Assembly (NCBI GenBank): GCA_046328115.1
Contig: JAXLXE010000003.1
Span: 682,001-746,000, forward strand
DNA length: 64,000 bases
From: JAXLXE01 sp046328115
GTDB lineage: Bacteria; Chloroflexota; UBA6077; JACCZL01
Direction: 5' to 3'
The notes under the pieces were generated by a model. The model was not told the origin of the DNA, ran no database searches, and saw only the letters and a program-made list of their open reading frames with translations. How positions within the stretch are numbered: the first letter of the stretch is position 1; the number at the start of each line of letters is the position of its first letter. The translations under genes were made by a program, and so were the position numbers. Shown piece after piece: positions 17,717-26,350 of this stretch.

Positions 17717-18631
17717 CTACGTCTGCTTACGCAGGCGCGGATCCAGCAGGTCCCGCAGGCCATCTCCCAGAAAGTTCACGCCCAACACGGTGACGGTGAT
17801 CGCCAGACCGGGGAGCGTGGCGATCCACGGCGCAACCGTGAGGTAGTTCCGCCCCTCAGCCAGCATCCGACCCCACGTAGGCGTGGGCGGCGGCACACCC
17901 AGCCCCAGGAAGCTGAGCGCGGATTCCATGAGAATCACGCGCGCAAGCTCCAGCGTCCAGATCACCACAACCGGTGCGAACAGATTGGGCAGGATGTGGC
18001 GCACCATCACGCGCCCGTGCCCGGCGCCCAACGCGCGAGCGGCCTGCACGAACTCGCGCTCGCGTAATGACAGCGTGATGCCCCGCACCACGCGGGCGTA
18101 GATCATCCACGTCGTGAGCGCCATGACAAGCACCAGATTGCGCAGGCTGGGACCCAATACGGCCGCGATCGCAATGGCCAGCAGAATCAGCGGGAAGGCC
18201 AGGTTGAGGTCTACGATGCGCATCACCACGGCATCGACCTTCCCGCGGAAGTAGCCGGCCAGCACGCCCGCCGTCACGCCGACCACGGCACCCAGCAAGG
18301 CGGCGCCCGTCCCAATGGCCAGCGAGATCTGCGCGCCGTACACGATTCGCGACCAGATATCGCGGCCGAAGTGGTCAGTGCCCAGCAGGTTCTCCCACTC
18401 TCCGTCCGTCATCCAGATCGGCGGCCGCTGCGCCTTGATGAGGCTCTGCTCAATGGGATTCGCGCTGGCGATGATCGGTGCCAGTGCGGCCACCACGATC
18501 ACCAGCAGGATGATCGCCGCGCCCACCGTGGCCAGCGGGCTCCGCCGCACCGCTCGGGAGATCCAGCCGGCCCGGCCGTTCCAGCCCACGGAGGGGACGG
18601 TACGACCGGCCTCAGCGAAGGTGACGCTCAC
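17717..18631 (-). CDS. Peptide-type ABC transporter permease (DppC-like)
   Basis: This 304-residue inner-membrane protein has about six helices, an N-terminal OppC-type segment and the BPD_transp_1 signature with the EAA-like loop (RALGAGHGRVMVRHILPN). It should pair with the DppB-like permease to form the channel for peptides or similar solutes. Its GTG start overlaps the stop of that gene by 4 nt, indicating translational coupling. No ATPase genes (dppD/dppF) follow, so the transporter must borrow ATPases encoded elsewhere. Confidence 0.92.
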   Translation of the reverse strand: MSVTFAEAGRTVPSVGWNGRAGWISRAVRRSPLATVGAAIILLVIVVAALAPIIASANPIEQSLIKAQRPPIWMTDGEWENLLGTDHFGRDIWSRIVYGAQISLAIGTGAALLGAVVGVTAGVLAGYFRGKVDAVVMRIVDLNLAFPLILLAIAIAAVLGPSLRNLVLVMALTTWMIYARVVRGITLSLREREFVQAARALGAGHGRVMVRHILPNLFAPVVVIWTLELARVILMESALSFLGLGVPPPTPTWGRMLAEGRNYLTVAPWIATLPGLAITVTVLGVNFLGDGLRDLLDPRLRKQT

Positions 18632-19548
18632 GCGCGCACTCGGATCCGCGGGTCGAGCGCCGCGTACAGCAGGTCCACCGCGAAGTTGATGAGCACCACG
18701 GCCGTGGAGAGGATGAGCACGGACGCCTGCACTACCGGATAGTCGCGATTGGTGATGGCCTGGATGGTGAACAGACCCACCCCCGGCCAGGTAAACACCG
18801 TCTCGATCACCACCGCGCCGCCGAGGATGAAGCCAAACTGGAGGCCCACCACGGTGACCAGCGGGATGAGGGCGTTACGAAGGGCGTGGAACGCCACCAC
18901 CGCTGCCTCGCGCAGGCCTTTGGCCCGTGCCGTGCGGACGTAGTCCTCCGAGAGGACCTCTAGCATCGTGGAGCGCGTCAACCGCGTGAGGAGCGCCATC
19001 AGGTTGATGGCGATGGCGGAGGCCGGCAGCACCACGCTCAGCCACTCTTCGCGACCGGAGGTGGGCAGCACCTGCAGCGTCACCGCAAACGTGAGGATCA
19101 TCATCACAGCCAGCCAGAAGTTGGGTACCGCCTGGCCCACCAGCGCAATGGCCATGGCCAGCAGATCCAGCGGACCGCCGCGGTGCGTGGCGGCGAGCAC
19201 GCCCAGCGGCACGGCCGCCGCGAGCGCCATGACCATCGCGGTGACCGTAAGCTGCAGGGTCGCTGGGAGCCGATCCACGATCAAGGGCAGCGCCGGCTCG
19301 CCATGCACCAGCGACTTGCCCAGGTCCCCCTGCCAGGCGCGCGACAGGAACCGACCGTACTGCACCAGGATCGGGTCGTCAAATCCCCAGTCCGCACGGA
19401 ACGCCGCGATCTGCTCCCGCGTTGCGTTCGGCGGCAGCATCAGCACGGCCGGGTCCCCGCTGAGAAACGTCAGGAAGAACGTGACGCACGAGACGCCCAG
19501 GATGACGAGCAGCGAGGACAGCGCCCGCTGCAGGACGTACGCGGTCAT
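18628..19548 (-). CDS. Peptide-type ABC transporter permease (DppB-like)
   Basis: The 306-residue protein has an N-terminal helix typical of DppB/OppB (YVLQRALSSLLVILGVS), a periplasmic segment, and the BPD_transp_1 domain with the EAA loop (RTARAKGLREAAVVAFHALRN region). It forms the channel with the overlapping DppC-like gene and takes substrate from the lipoprotein encoded upstream. The 54-bp gap to that upstream gene contains a strong hairpin that may reduce permease expression relative to the binding protein. Confidence 0.92.
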   Translation of the reverse strand: MTAYVLQRALSSLLVILGVSCVTFFLTFLSGDPAVLMLPPNATREQIAAFRADWGFDDPILVQYGRFLSRAWQGDLGKSLVHGEPALPLIVDRLPATLQLTVTAMVMALAAAVPLGVLAATHRGGPLDLLAMAIALVGQAVPNFWLAVMMILTFAVTLQVLPTSGREEWLSVVLPASAIAINLMALLTRLTRSTMLEVLSEDYVRTARAKGLREAAVVAFHALRNALIPLVTVVGLQFGFILGGAVVIETVFTWPGVGLFTIQAITNRDYPVVQASVLILSTAVVLINFAVDLLYAALDPRIRVRA

Positions 19549-19558
19549 GCCGCGGCGC

Positions 19559-19586
19559 GGCCCCGGGCCACCGTGGGCCCGGGGCC
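19559..19586 (-). terminator. Intra-operon hairpin between binding protein and permease genes
   Basis: An 11-bp GC-only inverted repeat (19559-19569 and 19576-19586) with a 6-nt loop lies between the stop of the solute-binding protein and the start of the DppB-like gene. Hairpins here usually act as leaky attenuators or mRNA-end stabilisers in binding-protein operons. It has no T-run, so partial readthrough is expected. Confidence 0.5.
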
Positions 19587-19602
19587 AGTAGGCTCTGTCA
19601 CG

Positions 19603-21303
19603 TTACGCTGGCTGGAGCGCGTACAGCCACTGCGTCTCGTCCGCCCGCGGCTCGTACAGCACCTTTTTGTTCATGGCGAACACGGCGTCATTCTGGAACA
19701 GGAAGATGAAGCCGGCGTCGTCCTTGAGCTTCTTCTGGATGTCGCTGTAGATCTTCTTTCGCTCGTTGTCGTCGAACGTGGCCTCGGCCTTGTCGCACAG
19801 CGCGTAGATCTCGTCGTTGCGGTAGTGGAGACCCAGGTTCTTCTGCATCATCCACTTGATCTGCCACGCTGGCTCAAAGTACACGTTGCCAATGCTGTAG
19901 ATGTGCAGCGGCGAGACCTGATTGGCCACACGCCTCGGGCCAAAGGCGCCGAACTCGAACATGTTCAGCTTAACGTTTACGCCCACCTTGCGCAGGTACT
20001 CCGCCACGGCCTCAGCGGCTTTGGAATGGTCGGCGATGCTCCCGGTGAAGGCGTCGAACTCCGTCTCAAACCCGTTGGGATAGCCTGCCTCAGCCAGCAG
20101 CGACTTGGCCTTCGCCGGATCGTACGGATACGGCTGGACGCTGGCATCGTAGCCCAGGGCAGCGGCCGGCACGGCCGTAGCCAGCCGCTTTGCGTAGCCG
20201 CGGTACAGCGTCTTGATGATGGCGTCCACGTCCACGGCGTGGTTGAGCGCCTGGCGAACTTTCACGTCGTCGAACGGCTTGTTCCGCGGGTCAATCCCGA
20301 TGAAGAACACGCGCGGCGTGTTGACCGTCTTGACCACCAGGTTCTGGTTCGCCTTGAGCTCCTCGATCCGCTCGTAGGGAACGTTGCTGATGATGTCTAC
20401 CTCGCCGGCCTGGAGCGCGGCGATGCGCGCGGCATCCTCCAGAATCGGGCGGATGGTCAGCTTCTTCACGGCCGCCGCCCCGCGCCAGTAGCCATCGTAG
20501 GCCTCCAGCACGAGCCGCTGATTCTTGGCCCATTCGGTCAGCTTGTAGGGGCCGGCGCCGTTGGGCTTGGTCCCCAGTGCGTCCTTGTCCGTAGCCTGGG
20601 TGTGCTTCGGCGAGAGCATGCCGCCGTACAGCTCGCTGAAGCGGCTCGGCAGCATGACGTCCGGCTGCTTGGTCTTGATGGTGACGGTGGTGGCGTCTTT
20701 CACCTCGACGCCGGCGATGCCCCCCATTTCCGAGCTGATGGTGGACTTCAGGTCCGGGTTGATCACGCGCTCCACGGTGAACTTGACGGACTCGGCGTTG
20801 AACTCGTCACCGTTGTGGAACTTCACCCCTGAGCGGAGCTTGAAATCCCAGCCAAGCTTGTCGTCCCGCACCTTCCACTCGGTGGCCAGGGCCGGGATCA
20901 CGCCCGCCTTCTCGTCACGAGCGGTGAGACCGTCGAACACGTTGGCGATGAAGATCTGGGTATTCCGTCCCACCGTCAGGTGAGGATCGAACGTGTTGGG
21001 CTCTGAAGCCAGCGCGATCTTCACCTCAGCCATCGTCTTCCCGGCCGCTGGAGCGGCTGCTGGCTTGGCGGCCTCCGCCGGTTTGGCCGCCTCCGCGGGC
21101 TTCGCCGGAGCAGCGGGCGCGCTCGTCGGCGCGGCAGGCGCCGCCGGCTTAGCCTCGGCCGGCTTCTGCTCCGCGGCCGGCTTGGCCGCCGGCGTCGAGG
21201 GCGAACACGCCGCGAGCAGAGCGGCCGACCCACCCAGTCCCAGCAACCGCAATGCACCGCGACGGCTCATCAGACCATCGCGGCCCTGTCCTTGAAACTC
21301 CAC
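19603..21303 (-). CDS. Peptide-type ABC transporter solute-binding lipoprotein (family 5)
   Basis: The 566-residue protein starts at GTG 21303, 5 nt after GGAGGT. Its N-terminus has SRRGALRLLGLGG followed by the lipobox LLAAC, so it is a lipoprotein with a Tat-like twin-Arg motif. An Ala/Lys/Pro-rich linker of about 60 residues (PAEAKP, PAEAAKP repeats) tethers a family 5 binding domain. Typical segments are ALASEPNTFDPH and VKFHNGDEFNAESVKFTVERV. It delivers peptides or similar solutes to the downstream permeases. The surrounding amidase and CoA genes hint at a catabolic substrate. Confidence 0.93.
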   Translation of the reverse strand: MEFQGQGRDGLMSRRGALRLLGLGGSAALLAACSPSTPAAKPAAEQKPAEAKPAAPAAPTSAPAAPAKPAEAAKPAEAAKPAAAPAAGKTMAEVKIALASEPNTFDPHLTVGRNTQIFIANVFDGLTARDEKAGVIPALATEWKVRDDKLGWDFKLRSGVKFHNGDEFNAESVKFTVERVINPDLKSTISSEMGGIAGVEVKDATTVTIKTKQPDVMLPSRFSELYGGMLSPKHTQATDKDALGTKPNGAGPYKLTEWAKNQRLVLEAYDGYWRGAAAVKKLTIRPILEDAARIAALQAGEVDIISNVPYERIEELKANQNLVVKTVNTPRVFFIGIDPRNKPFDDVKVRQALNHAVDVDAIIKTLYRGYAKRLATAVPAAALGYDASVQPYPYDPAKAKSLLAEAGYPNGFETEFDAFTGSIADHSKAAEAVAEYLRKVGVNVKLNMFEFGAFGPRRVANQVSPLHIYSIGNVYFEPAWQIKWMMQKNLGLHYRNDEIYALCDKAEATFDDNERKKIYSDIQKKLKDDAGFIFLFQNDAVFAMNKKVLYEPRADETQWLYALQPA

Positions 21304-21337
21304 CCCACACCTCCAGGTTCCTGGCCAGATTCTCTGC

Positions 21338-21374
21338 GGACGACCCAGGCCAACCCCTGGCTCATGGGTCGTCC
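21338..21374 (-). terminator. Hairpin between cupin and binding-protein genes
   Basis: The arms GGACGACCC (21338-21346) and GGGTCGTCC (21366-21374), extendable to 10 bp, enclose a 17-nt loop. The element lies just after the minus-strand cupin stop and before the ribosome site of the binding-protein gene, so it likely ends or attenuates the cupin transcript. Confidence 0.45.
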
Positions 21375-21378
21375 AGGT

Positions 21379-21708
21379 CTAATACGAAGGGGTTGGTGCT
21401 CCCTTCAGCTCCACGATCACGTTTCTGAATGGGACCTTCCCAGAGTTCTTGAGCGAATGCTCCTGCGTACCCTGGTGCCAACGCATGAGCTGTCCCGGTG
21501 CCACGCTGATCTGGTCCACGGTACCGTCGCCGTTCGGCCGATCCACCATGTCGCCCTCCACCACCACCGTGGTGTAGTCCAACAGGTGCGTGTGCGTGCC
21601 CGCCACCTCACCTGGCTGCAGCACGATCCGCCAGATCCGGATGGCGTCATCCTCATACACCAGATCCGTACCGATCGGGTTGGCGGCGATCTCATCGGGG
21701 GTCAACAT
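21379..21708 (-). CDS. Small cupin-domain protein, copy 2
   Basis: The start at ATG 21708 follows GGAGGT by 7 nt; the longer upstream reading lacks support. The 109-residue single-domain cupin has motif 1 as PGEVAGTHTHLLDY and motif 2 as PGQLMRWHQGTQEHSLKN, with His residues suited to metal binding. It is paralogous to the cupin at 16309-16668, sharing P(V/I)G..L.YEDD..R.W. The two paralogues flank the dehydrogenase and transporter genes, suggesting one catabolic gene set. Activity unknown. Confidence 0.82.
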   Translation of the reverse strand: MLTPDEIAANPIGTDLVYEDDAIRIWRIVLQPGEVAGTHTHLLDYTTVVVEGDMVDRPNGDGTVDQISVAPGQLMRWHQGTQEHSLKNSGKVPFRNVIVELKGAPTPSY

Positions 21709-21930
21709 GCCAGGACCTCCAGGATTCGCGGGATCGGCGCCTGCGCTCGATACTCGGGCACCGAGGCGACGCAACGTTGGCTTCTCAACGCTGCAAGCAT
21801 AGCCACGACGCGGGGTATTTTCAATGCAATAGCCGACCTGGCCGTCGCCTATCAGCCCGCAAGGTGACTCCGTGACGCCTGCTCGCGAACGGTGGCGTGA
21901 GCTAGAGTAGCCCGCCAGAGGTTGCCAGCC

Positions 21931-24291
21931 ATGTCTGAACTACCGAGCACCCTGATTGGCTCCGCGGTCCGCCCTGCCGAACACAAGCGGCTCCTGTTGG
22001 GCCGCGGGGCGTACATCGCGGACCTGCACACCCGCGGCACGCTCTACGCGGCGTTCGTTCGCAGCCCCCACGCGCACGCCGGTATCAAGAGCATCGACGC
22101 GTCGCGGGCCCTCGCTCTGCCGGGCGTGGCGCGGGTCCTCGTTGGCCGAGACCTGGCGGATGCCACGCTGCCACTGCGGATGGCACCCGCCATCGAGGGC
22201 GTGGTGCCCACGGAGATGGCCACCATGCCCGTGGACAAGGTCCGGTTCGTCGGCGACATCGTCGCCTGCGTGCTGGCCGAGGATCCGTACGTGGCACGCG
22301 ACGCCCGGGACGCCGTGCAGGTGGACTACGCGCCCATCGCGGCGGTGATCGACCCGAGCACGGCCAGTGCGTCCGGCAACCCGCTGGTAGACCCGGCCGT
22401 ACCGGACAACCGCGCCTACTACGGAGCCTTCGAGTTCGGCGATCCAGACGGTGCTTTCCGCGCCGCCCACCGGGTAGTCACCACATCATTCAGCCAGGGC
22501 CGTCAGACACATGCGCCAATCGAGACGCGCGGCTGCGTTGCCTCGTGGGATCCAGGAGAGGAGACGCTGACCTTCTGGGCCAGCACCCAGATTCCACATC
22601 CGCTCCGATCGGCCTTGGCAGCGCGCCTACGGCTGCCCGAGAGCAAAGTCCGAGTTATTACGCCAGACGTTGGCGGTGGGTTTGGCCAGAAGATCCCGCT
22701 GTACCGCGAGGACCTGACAGTGGCCGCCGCGTCCCGCCTGCTGGAGCGGCCCGTCACCTGGATCGAGGAGCGGCAGGAAAACCTGTCCGCCTCCTGCCAC
22801 GCGCGGGAGGACCGCGTGGACGTGGAGATCGCGGTGGCCGCGGATGGCGAGATCCTGGCCGTCCGCGCCCACATCCTGACCGACTTCGGCGCCTACTGCT
22901 ACTTCCCGCCCAACTACATGGCTAAGGTCATCGGGCTGCTGATCCCGGGGCCGTACCGCTACCGGCACTACGCGTTCGACATCACAACCGTCCTCACCAA
23001 CAAGGCGCCGTCTGGCCCGTACCGCGCGCCCATGGTGATCTGCGCCTGGGTGACGGAGGGCATCGTGGACGCCGTCGCGCGCGACCTCCGACTGGATCCC
23101 GTGGAAGTGCGGCGGAGAAACATGATCCAGCCGGCGGATCTGCCCCACACCACGGTCACGGGCTTCCGCTACGCATCCGTCTACCCGCGCGCGACGCTGG
23201 AGGAGGCGCTCATCGCCGCGGACTATCAGGCCGCTCAGGAGCGCCGAGAGGCGGCCCGCCGGGAGGGCCGGCTCGCCGGCATCGGGATCTGCACGTACGT
23301 TGAGCCCAACACGTACGGCTCTGAGTTCTATCGAACGTCCGGCATCCCCGGCTCCGGGCACGACACGGCCACCGTGCGAATCGAGCCCAGCGGGGCAGTC
23401 ACCTGCCAGCTTGGCGTGGTGAGCCAGGGGCAGACCCACCGCACCACTGTTGCCCAGGTGCTGGCCAGCGAGCTCCAGGTGCCCATTGAGTCCGTCGCCG
23501 TGCACAGCGGAGACACGTCAGCGGCCGGCTACGGCATGGGCACGCGCGGGGCTCGCGGCGGAGTGGTCAGCGCCGGCGCCGCGCGGGGCGCCGCGCTGGT
23601 CCTCAAGGAGAAGTTGGTTCGCATCGCGGCCCACCTTCTGGAGGTGGGCGCGGAGGACATCGAGATGACTGAGGGCCGCCTGCACGTTCGGGGCACTCCG
23701 GATCGCGGCCTGGCGATGGCCCTGGTGGCTCAGAAAGCCTACCTGTTCCCCACGGAGCTTCCGCCGGGCATGGAGCCCGGTCTGGACGCAAGCTGCGCCT
23801 ACGACCCGCCTCCGCTCACGTTCTCCAGCGGCACCCACGTCTGCGAAGTGGAGATAGACCGCGAGACCGGGCGCACGCACATTCGGCGGTACGTGGTGGT
23901 TGAGGACTGCGGAACCATGCTGAATCCGCGCGTGGTGAACGCCCAGGTACACGGCGCCACGGCCCAGGGCATCGCCGGGGTGCTGTACGAGCACGTGGCC
24001 TACGACGCGCACGGCCAGAACCTGAGCACCACCTTCCAGGACTACGCCATGCCGCACGCGGCCCAGCTACCGCCCATCGAGCTACACCACGTCCACTTCC
24101 CGGATCCCAACACGCCGTACGGCATGAAGGGCATGTCCGAGGGCGGCACCATGGGCGCCGTGGGAGGCGTAGCGAACGCCATCGCGGACGCGCTCGCACC
24201 GCTAGGTGTGGTCGCGGTGGAGCAGCCGTTCACGGCGAACAGGTTGCGTGAGCTGATTCGCGCGGCTGAGCCGCCGTCACGGCATGGCTGA
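21931..24291 (+). CDS. Xanthine dehydrogenase/CoxL-family molybdopterin-binding large subunit
   Basis: ATG 21931, behind AGAGG, gives 786 residues, the normal size for molybdenum hydroxylase large subunits. The Mo-cofactor loops GGGFGQKIP and GTRGARGG are present, and the catalytic Glu lies in KGMSEGGTMG near the C-terminus. The substrate loop reads SGPYRAPMVICAW. This is neither the AYXCSFR loop of form I CO dehydrogenase nor the AYRGAGR loop of form II, so oxidation of another substrate (aldehyde, purine or aromatic) is likelier than CO. The usual FAD and 2Fe-2S subunit genes are absent from the surroundings. It overlaps the next gene by 8 nt. Confidence 0.88.
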   Translation: MSELPSTLIGSAVRPAEHKRLLLGRGAYIADLHTRGTLYAAFVRSPHAHAGIKSIDASRALALPGVARVLVGRDLADATLPLRMAPAIEGVVPTEMATMPVDKVRFVGDIVACVLAEDPYVARDARDAVQVDYAPIAAVIDPSTASASGNPLVDPAVPDNRAYYGAFEFGDPDGAFRAAHRVVTTSFSQGRQTHAPIETRGCVASWDPGEETLTFWASTQIPHPLRSALAARLRLPESKVRVITPDVGGGFGQKIPLYREDLTVAAASRLLERPVTWIEERQENLSASCHAREDRVDVEIAVAADGEILAVRAHILTDFGAYCYFPPNYMAKVIGLLIPGPYRYRHYAFDITTVLTNKAPSGPYRAPMVICAWVTEGIVDAVARDLRLDPVEVRRRNMIQPADLPHTTVTGFRYASVYPRATLEEALIAADYQAAQERREAARREGRLAGIGICTYVEPNTYGSEFYRTSGIPGSGHDTATVRIEPSGAVTCQLGVVSQGQTHRTTVAQVLASELQVPIESVAVHSGDTSAAGYGMGTRGARGGVVSAGAARGAALVLKEKLVRIAAHLLEVGAEDIEMTEGRLHVRGTPDRGLAMALVAQKAYLFPTELPPGMEPGLDASCAYDPPPLTFSSGTHVCEVEIDRETGRTHIRRYVVVEDCGTMLNPRVVNAQVHGATAQGIAGVLYEHVAYDAHGQNLSTTFQDYAMPHAAQLPPIELHHVHFPDPNTPYGMKGMSEGGTMGAVGGVANAIADALAPLGVVAVEQPFTANRLRELIRAAEPPSRHG

Positions 24292-25174
24292 GCTAACGCC
24301 GAAACAACACGATGTCACTACCCGGTTCCTGGTGCGCCAGGATCCGGCTGCCTGGGTGCAATGGCTCGGGCTCCCCGGGGGAGCGCCAACACAGGTGTTG
24401 GACTCAAACCTGTCTCTGATTCAGGCGGAGGTTGACAGTGCCATCAGAATCGATGCCGCGGTTCCATGGATTGCGCACCTCGAGTTCCAGACCGGACGAG
24501 ACCGAGATCTGCCCGCCCGAGTCGACCTCTACAACTACTTGCTCGGCCATCGTCACGGACTCCCGGTGGTCAGCACGGTAGTCCTGCTGCGGCCGCAGGC
24601 CTTTGGCGCCGAGCTGAGTGGAGTGCTGGAGTCGTCGGCGCCGGACGGCGAGGTGATCCGACACTTCCGATACCGAGTGCTGCAAGCCTGGGCGTTGCCC
24701 GAGGGGGTATTCCTAGAAGGCGGACCCGCGATCCTACCGCTCGCCCCGATCCCCGCGATGTTCGCTCGCGGCTTGCGCGCCACCGAGCGCGCTGCCGGGG
24801 TCCGAATGGTGCTCCATGAGATGTCGAAGCGTGTGGTTGGACAACTCAGCCAAGCCGACGAGCGGGCGATGTGGACGGCCACTCAGGTAGTGCTGGGGCT
24901 AAGATATAGCCGTACCGAGGCGGCTCGGTTTTTCCCGGAGGTACGCGCGATGCGTGATTCATCGGTCTACCAGGCGATCGCGGAGGAGGAGCGTGTGGTG
25001 GGGCGGATGATCGAGGCGCGACAGATGCTGCTGGACCTCGGGTCGCAGCGATTCGGCAATCCCGACGCCGCGGTCTCAGCCCGGGTAGAGCAGATTCGCG
25101 ATCTGTCCTCTCTCCAGCGCCGCTTGCACCGCGTGCTCCAGGCCACAAGCTGGGACGATCTGCTGCGCGACTAG
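24284..25174 (+). CDS. Rpn/YhgA-like PD-(D/E)XK nuclease with DUF4351-like C-terminus
   Basis: A 296-residue protein of the recombination-promoting nuclease/putative transposase group. The N-terminal half has a PD-(D/E)XK pattern ending in the strand HLEFQTGRD, with Glu and Gln in the usual catalytic positions. The C-terminus (about 245-296) resembles DUF4351: LLDLGSQRFG followed by a short helical repeat. Such genes often move between genomes. It begins within the stop region of the molybdenum enzyme gene (8-nt overlap), an odd partner that suggests later arrival rather than shared function. Confidence 0.78.
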   Translation: MAELTPKQHDVTTRFLVRQDPAAWVQWLGLPGGAPTQVLDSNLSLIQAEVDSAIRIDAAVPWIAHLEFQTGRDRDLPARVDLYNYLLGHRHGLPVVSTVVLLRPQAFGAELSGVLESSAPDGEVIRHFRYRVLQAWALPEGVFLEGGPAILPLAPIPAMFARGLRATERAAGVRMVLHEMSKRVVGQLSQADERAMWTATQVVLGLRYSRTEAARFFPEVRAMRDSSVYQAIAEEERVVGRMIEARQMLLDLGSQRFGNPDAAVSARVEQIRDLSSLQRRLHRVLQATSWDDLLRD

Positions 25175-26322
25175 CGCCGCCGCTGATCCCCAGACCTGCC
25201 CAGCACCCGCGCCGCGATCATGTTGCGGTGGATCTGCATGGTCCCGCCGTAGATCATCATCCCGCGGGCGCGGCGGTAGCGGTAATTGAGCGGCGATTCT
25301 TGCATGTAGCCGTAGCCCCCGTGGAGCTGGATGGCCGTATCCAGGATCTTGACCGCCGCCTCCGCCACGAACACCTTGGCCATGGAGACCTGGAGCGGAT
25401 CAAGGTCCTTCTCCTCGTTCTCCTGGGCGGCCCGGTACACCACCGCGCGACACGCATTCAGGTTGATCGCCATGTCCGCCAGCATCCACTGGAGCCCCTG
25501 GAAGTCCGCTAGCTCGCGGCCGAACTGTCTGCGCACGTTCACATAGGCCACACAATCGTCCAGGGAAGCCTGGGCCATGCCCACCGCCTGGGCCATGCCG
25601 GACAGACGGTTCCGATTGTAGATGCGGATCAACCGGCCGAAGGCGTTGCCCGTCACCAGCACGTTCTCACGCGGCACCCGGCAGTTGTCAAAGGTGAGTT
25701 GCGCCTGGAGCTCGCCAGCCATGTTCACATCGTTGCGGAGGATCGAGAACCCCGGCGTGCCCTTCTCCAGCACCAGGGCCCCGATGCTCTTGCTGCTGGG
25801 GTCTGTGCCGAAGCGCGCGTACGTGATGAACACGTCCGCGTGGTGGCCGCCGCTGATGAAGATCTTGCCGCCATTCAGTACGTAATGATCGCCGTCCTCG
25901 GTGGCCGTGGTGGTCATCTCCGTGGCCGCGGATCCGGCCTCCGGCTCGGTCATGGCGATGGCGCAGCGGATCTTGCCCTCACAGATCGGCCGCAGCCAGC
26001 GCTCCTTCTGCGCGTGGGTACCCAACACCCAGAGGTGGCTGGCCGTGCCGGTGCCGTTGGTGTGCATCTCGCTAGCGCTGCGTGGGTCGAAGCGTGACAT
26101 CTCCTCCACGGCCAGCAGCGCGTCGAAGAACGAGAGTCCCCCGCCGCCGTACTCGGTGGGCGCCGTCAGGCCCAGCAGTCCCTGGGCGCCAAGCTTTCGG
26201 TAGCGGCCGAAGTACTCGTCCTCCGTCTCTTCCTTGAAAGCCCCGGCAACAAGCTCGCCGCGCGCGAACTCCGCCACCATCTGCTTGATCGCGAGCTGCT
26301 GGTCGCTAAATGAGAAATCCAC
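25171..26322 (-). CDS. Acyl-CoA dehydrogenase
   Basis: GTG 26322 with GGAGG 8 nt upstream gives a 383-residue FAD-dependent acyl-CoA dehydrogenase. Typical segments are the N-terminal helical domain, CAIAMTEPEAGSA (flavin loop), and the C-terminal QLHGGYGYMQESP and IYGGTMQIHRN. The Glu of the YEGT motif that is the base in short- and medium-chain enzymes is Gly here, so the catalytic base must sit elsewhere, as in isovaleryl- or long-chain-type enzymes. It ends 4 nt into the convergent nuclease gene and follows an enoyl-CoA hydratase gene by 28 bp. The two genes are consistent with consecutive beta-oxidation steps. Confidence 0.92.
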   Translation of the reverse strand: MDFSFSDQQLAIKQMVAEFARGELVAGAFKEETEDEYFGRYRKLGAQGLLGLTAPTEYGGGGLSFFDALLAVEEMSRFDPRSASEMHTNGTGTASHLWVLGTHAQKERWLRPICEGKIRCAIAMTEPEAGSAATEMTTTATEDGDHYVLNGGKIFISGGHHADVFITYARFGTDPSSKSIGALVLEKGTPGFSILRNDVNMAGELQAQLTFDNCRVPRENVLVTGNAFGRLIRIYNRNRLSGMAQAVGMAQASLDDCVAYVNVRRQFGRELADFQGLQWMLADMAINLNACRAVVYRAAQENEEKDLDPLQVSMAKVFVAEAAVKILDTAIQLHGGYGYMQESPLNYRYRRARGMMIYGGTMQIHRNMIAARVLGRSGDQRRR

Positions 26323-26350
26323 GGTGGTCCCCTCCGGGCGGGCTGCGCCG

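Noticed and set aside
21931..24291. Aerobic CO dehydrogenase large subunit (coxL)
   Set aside because: The signature loop of form I (AYXCSFR) or form II (AYRGAGR) is missing and no coxM/coxS genes lie nearby.
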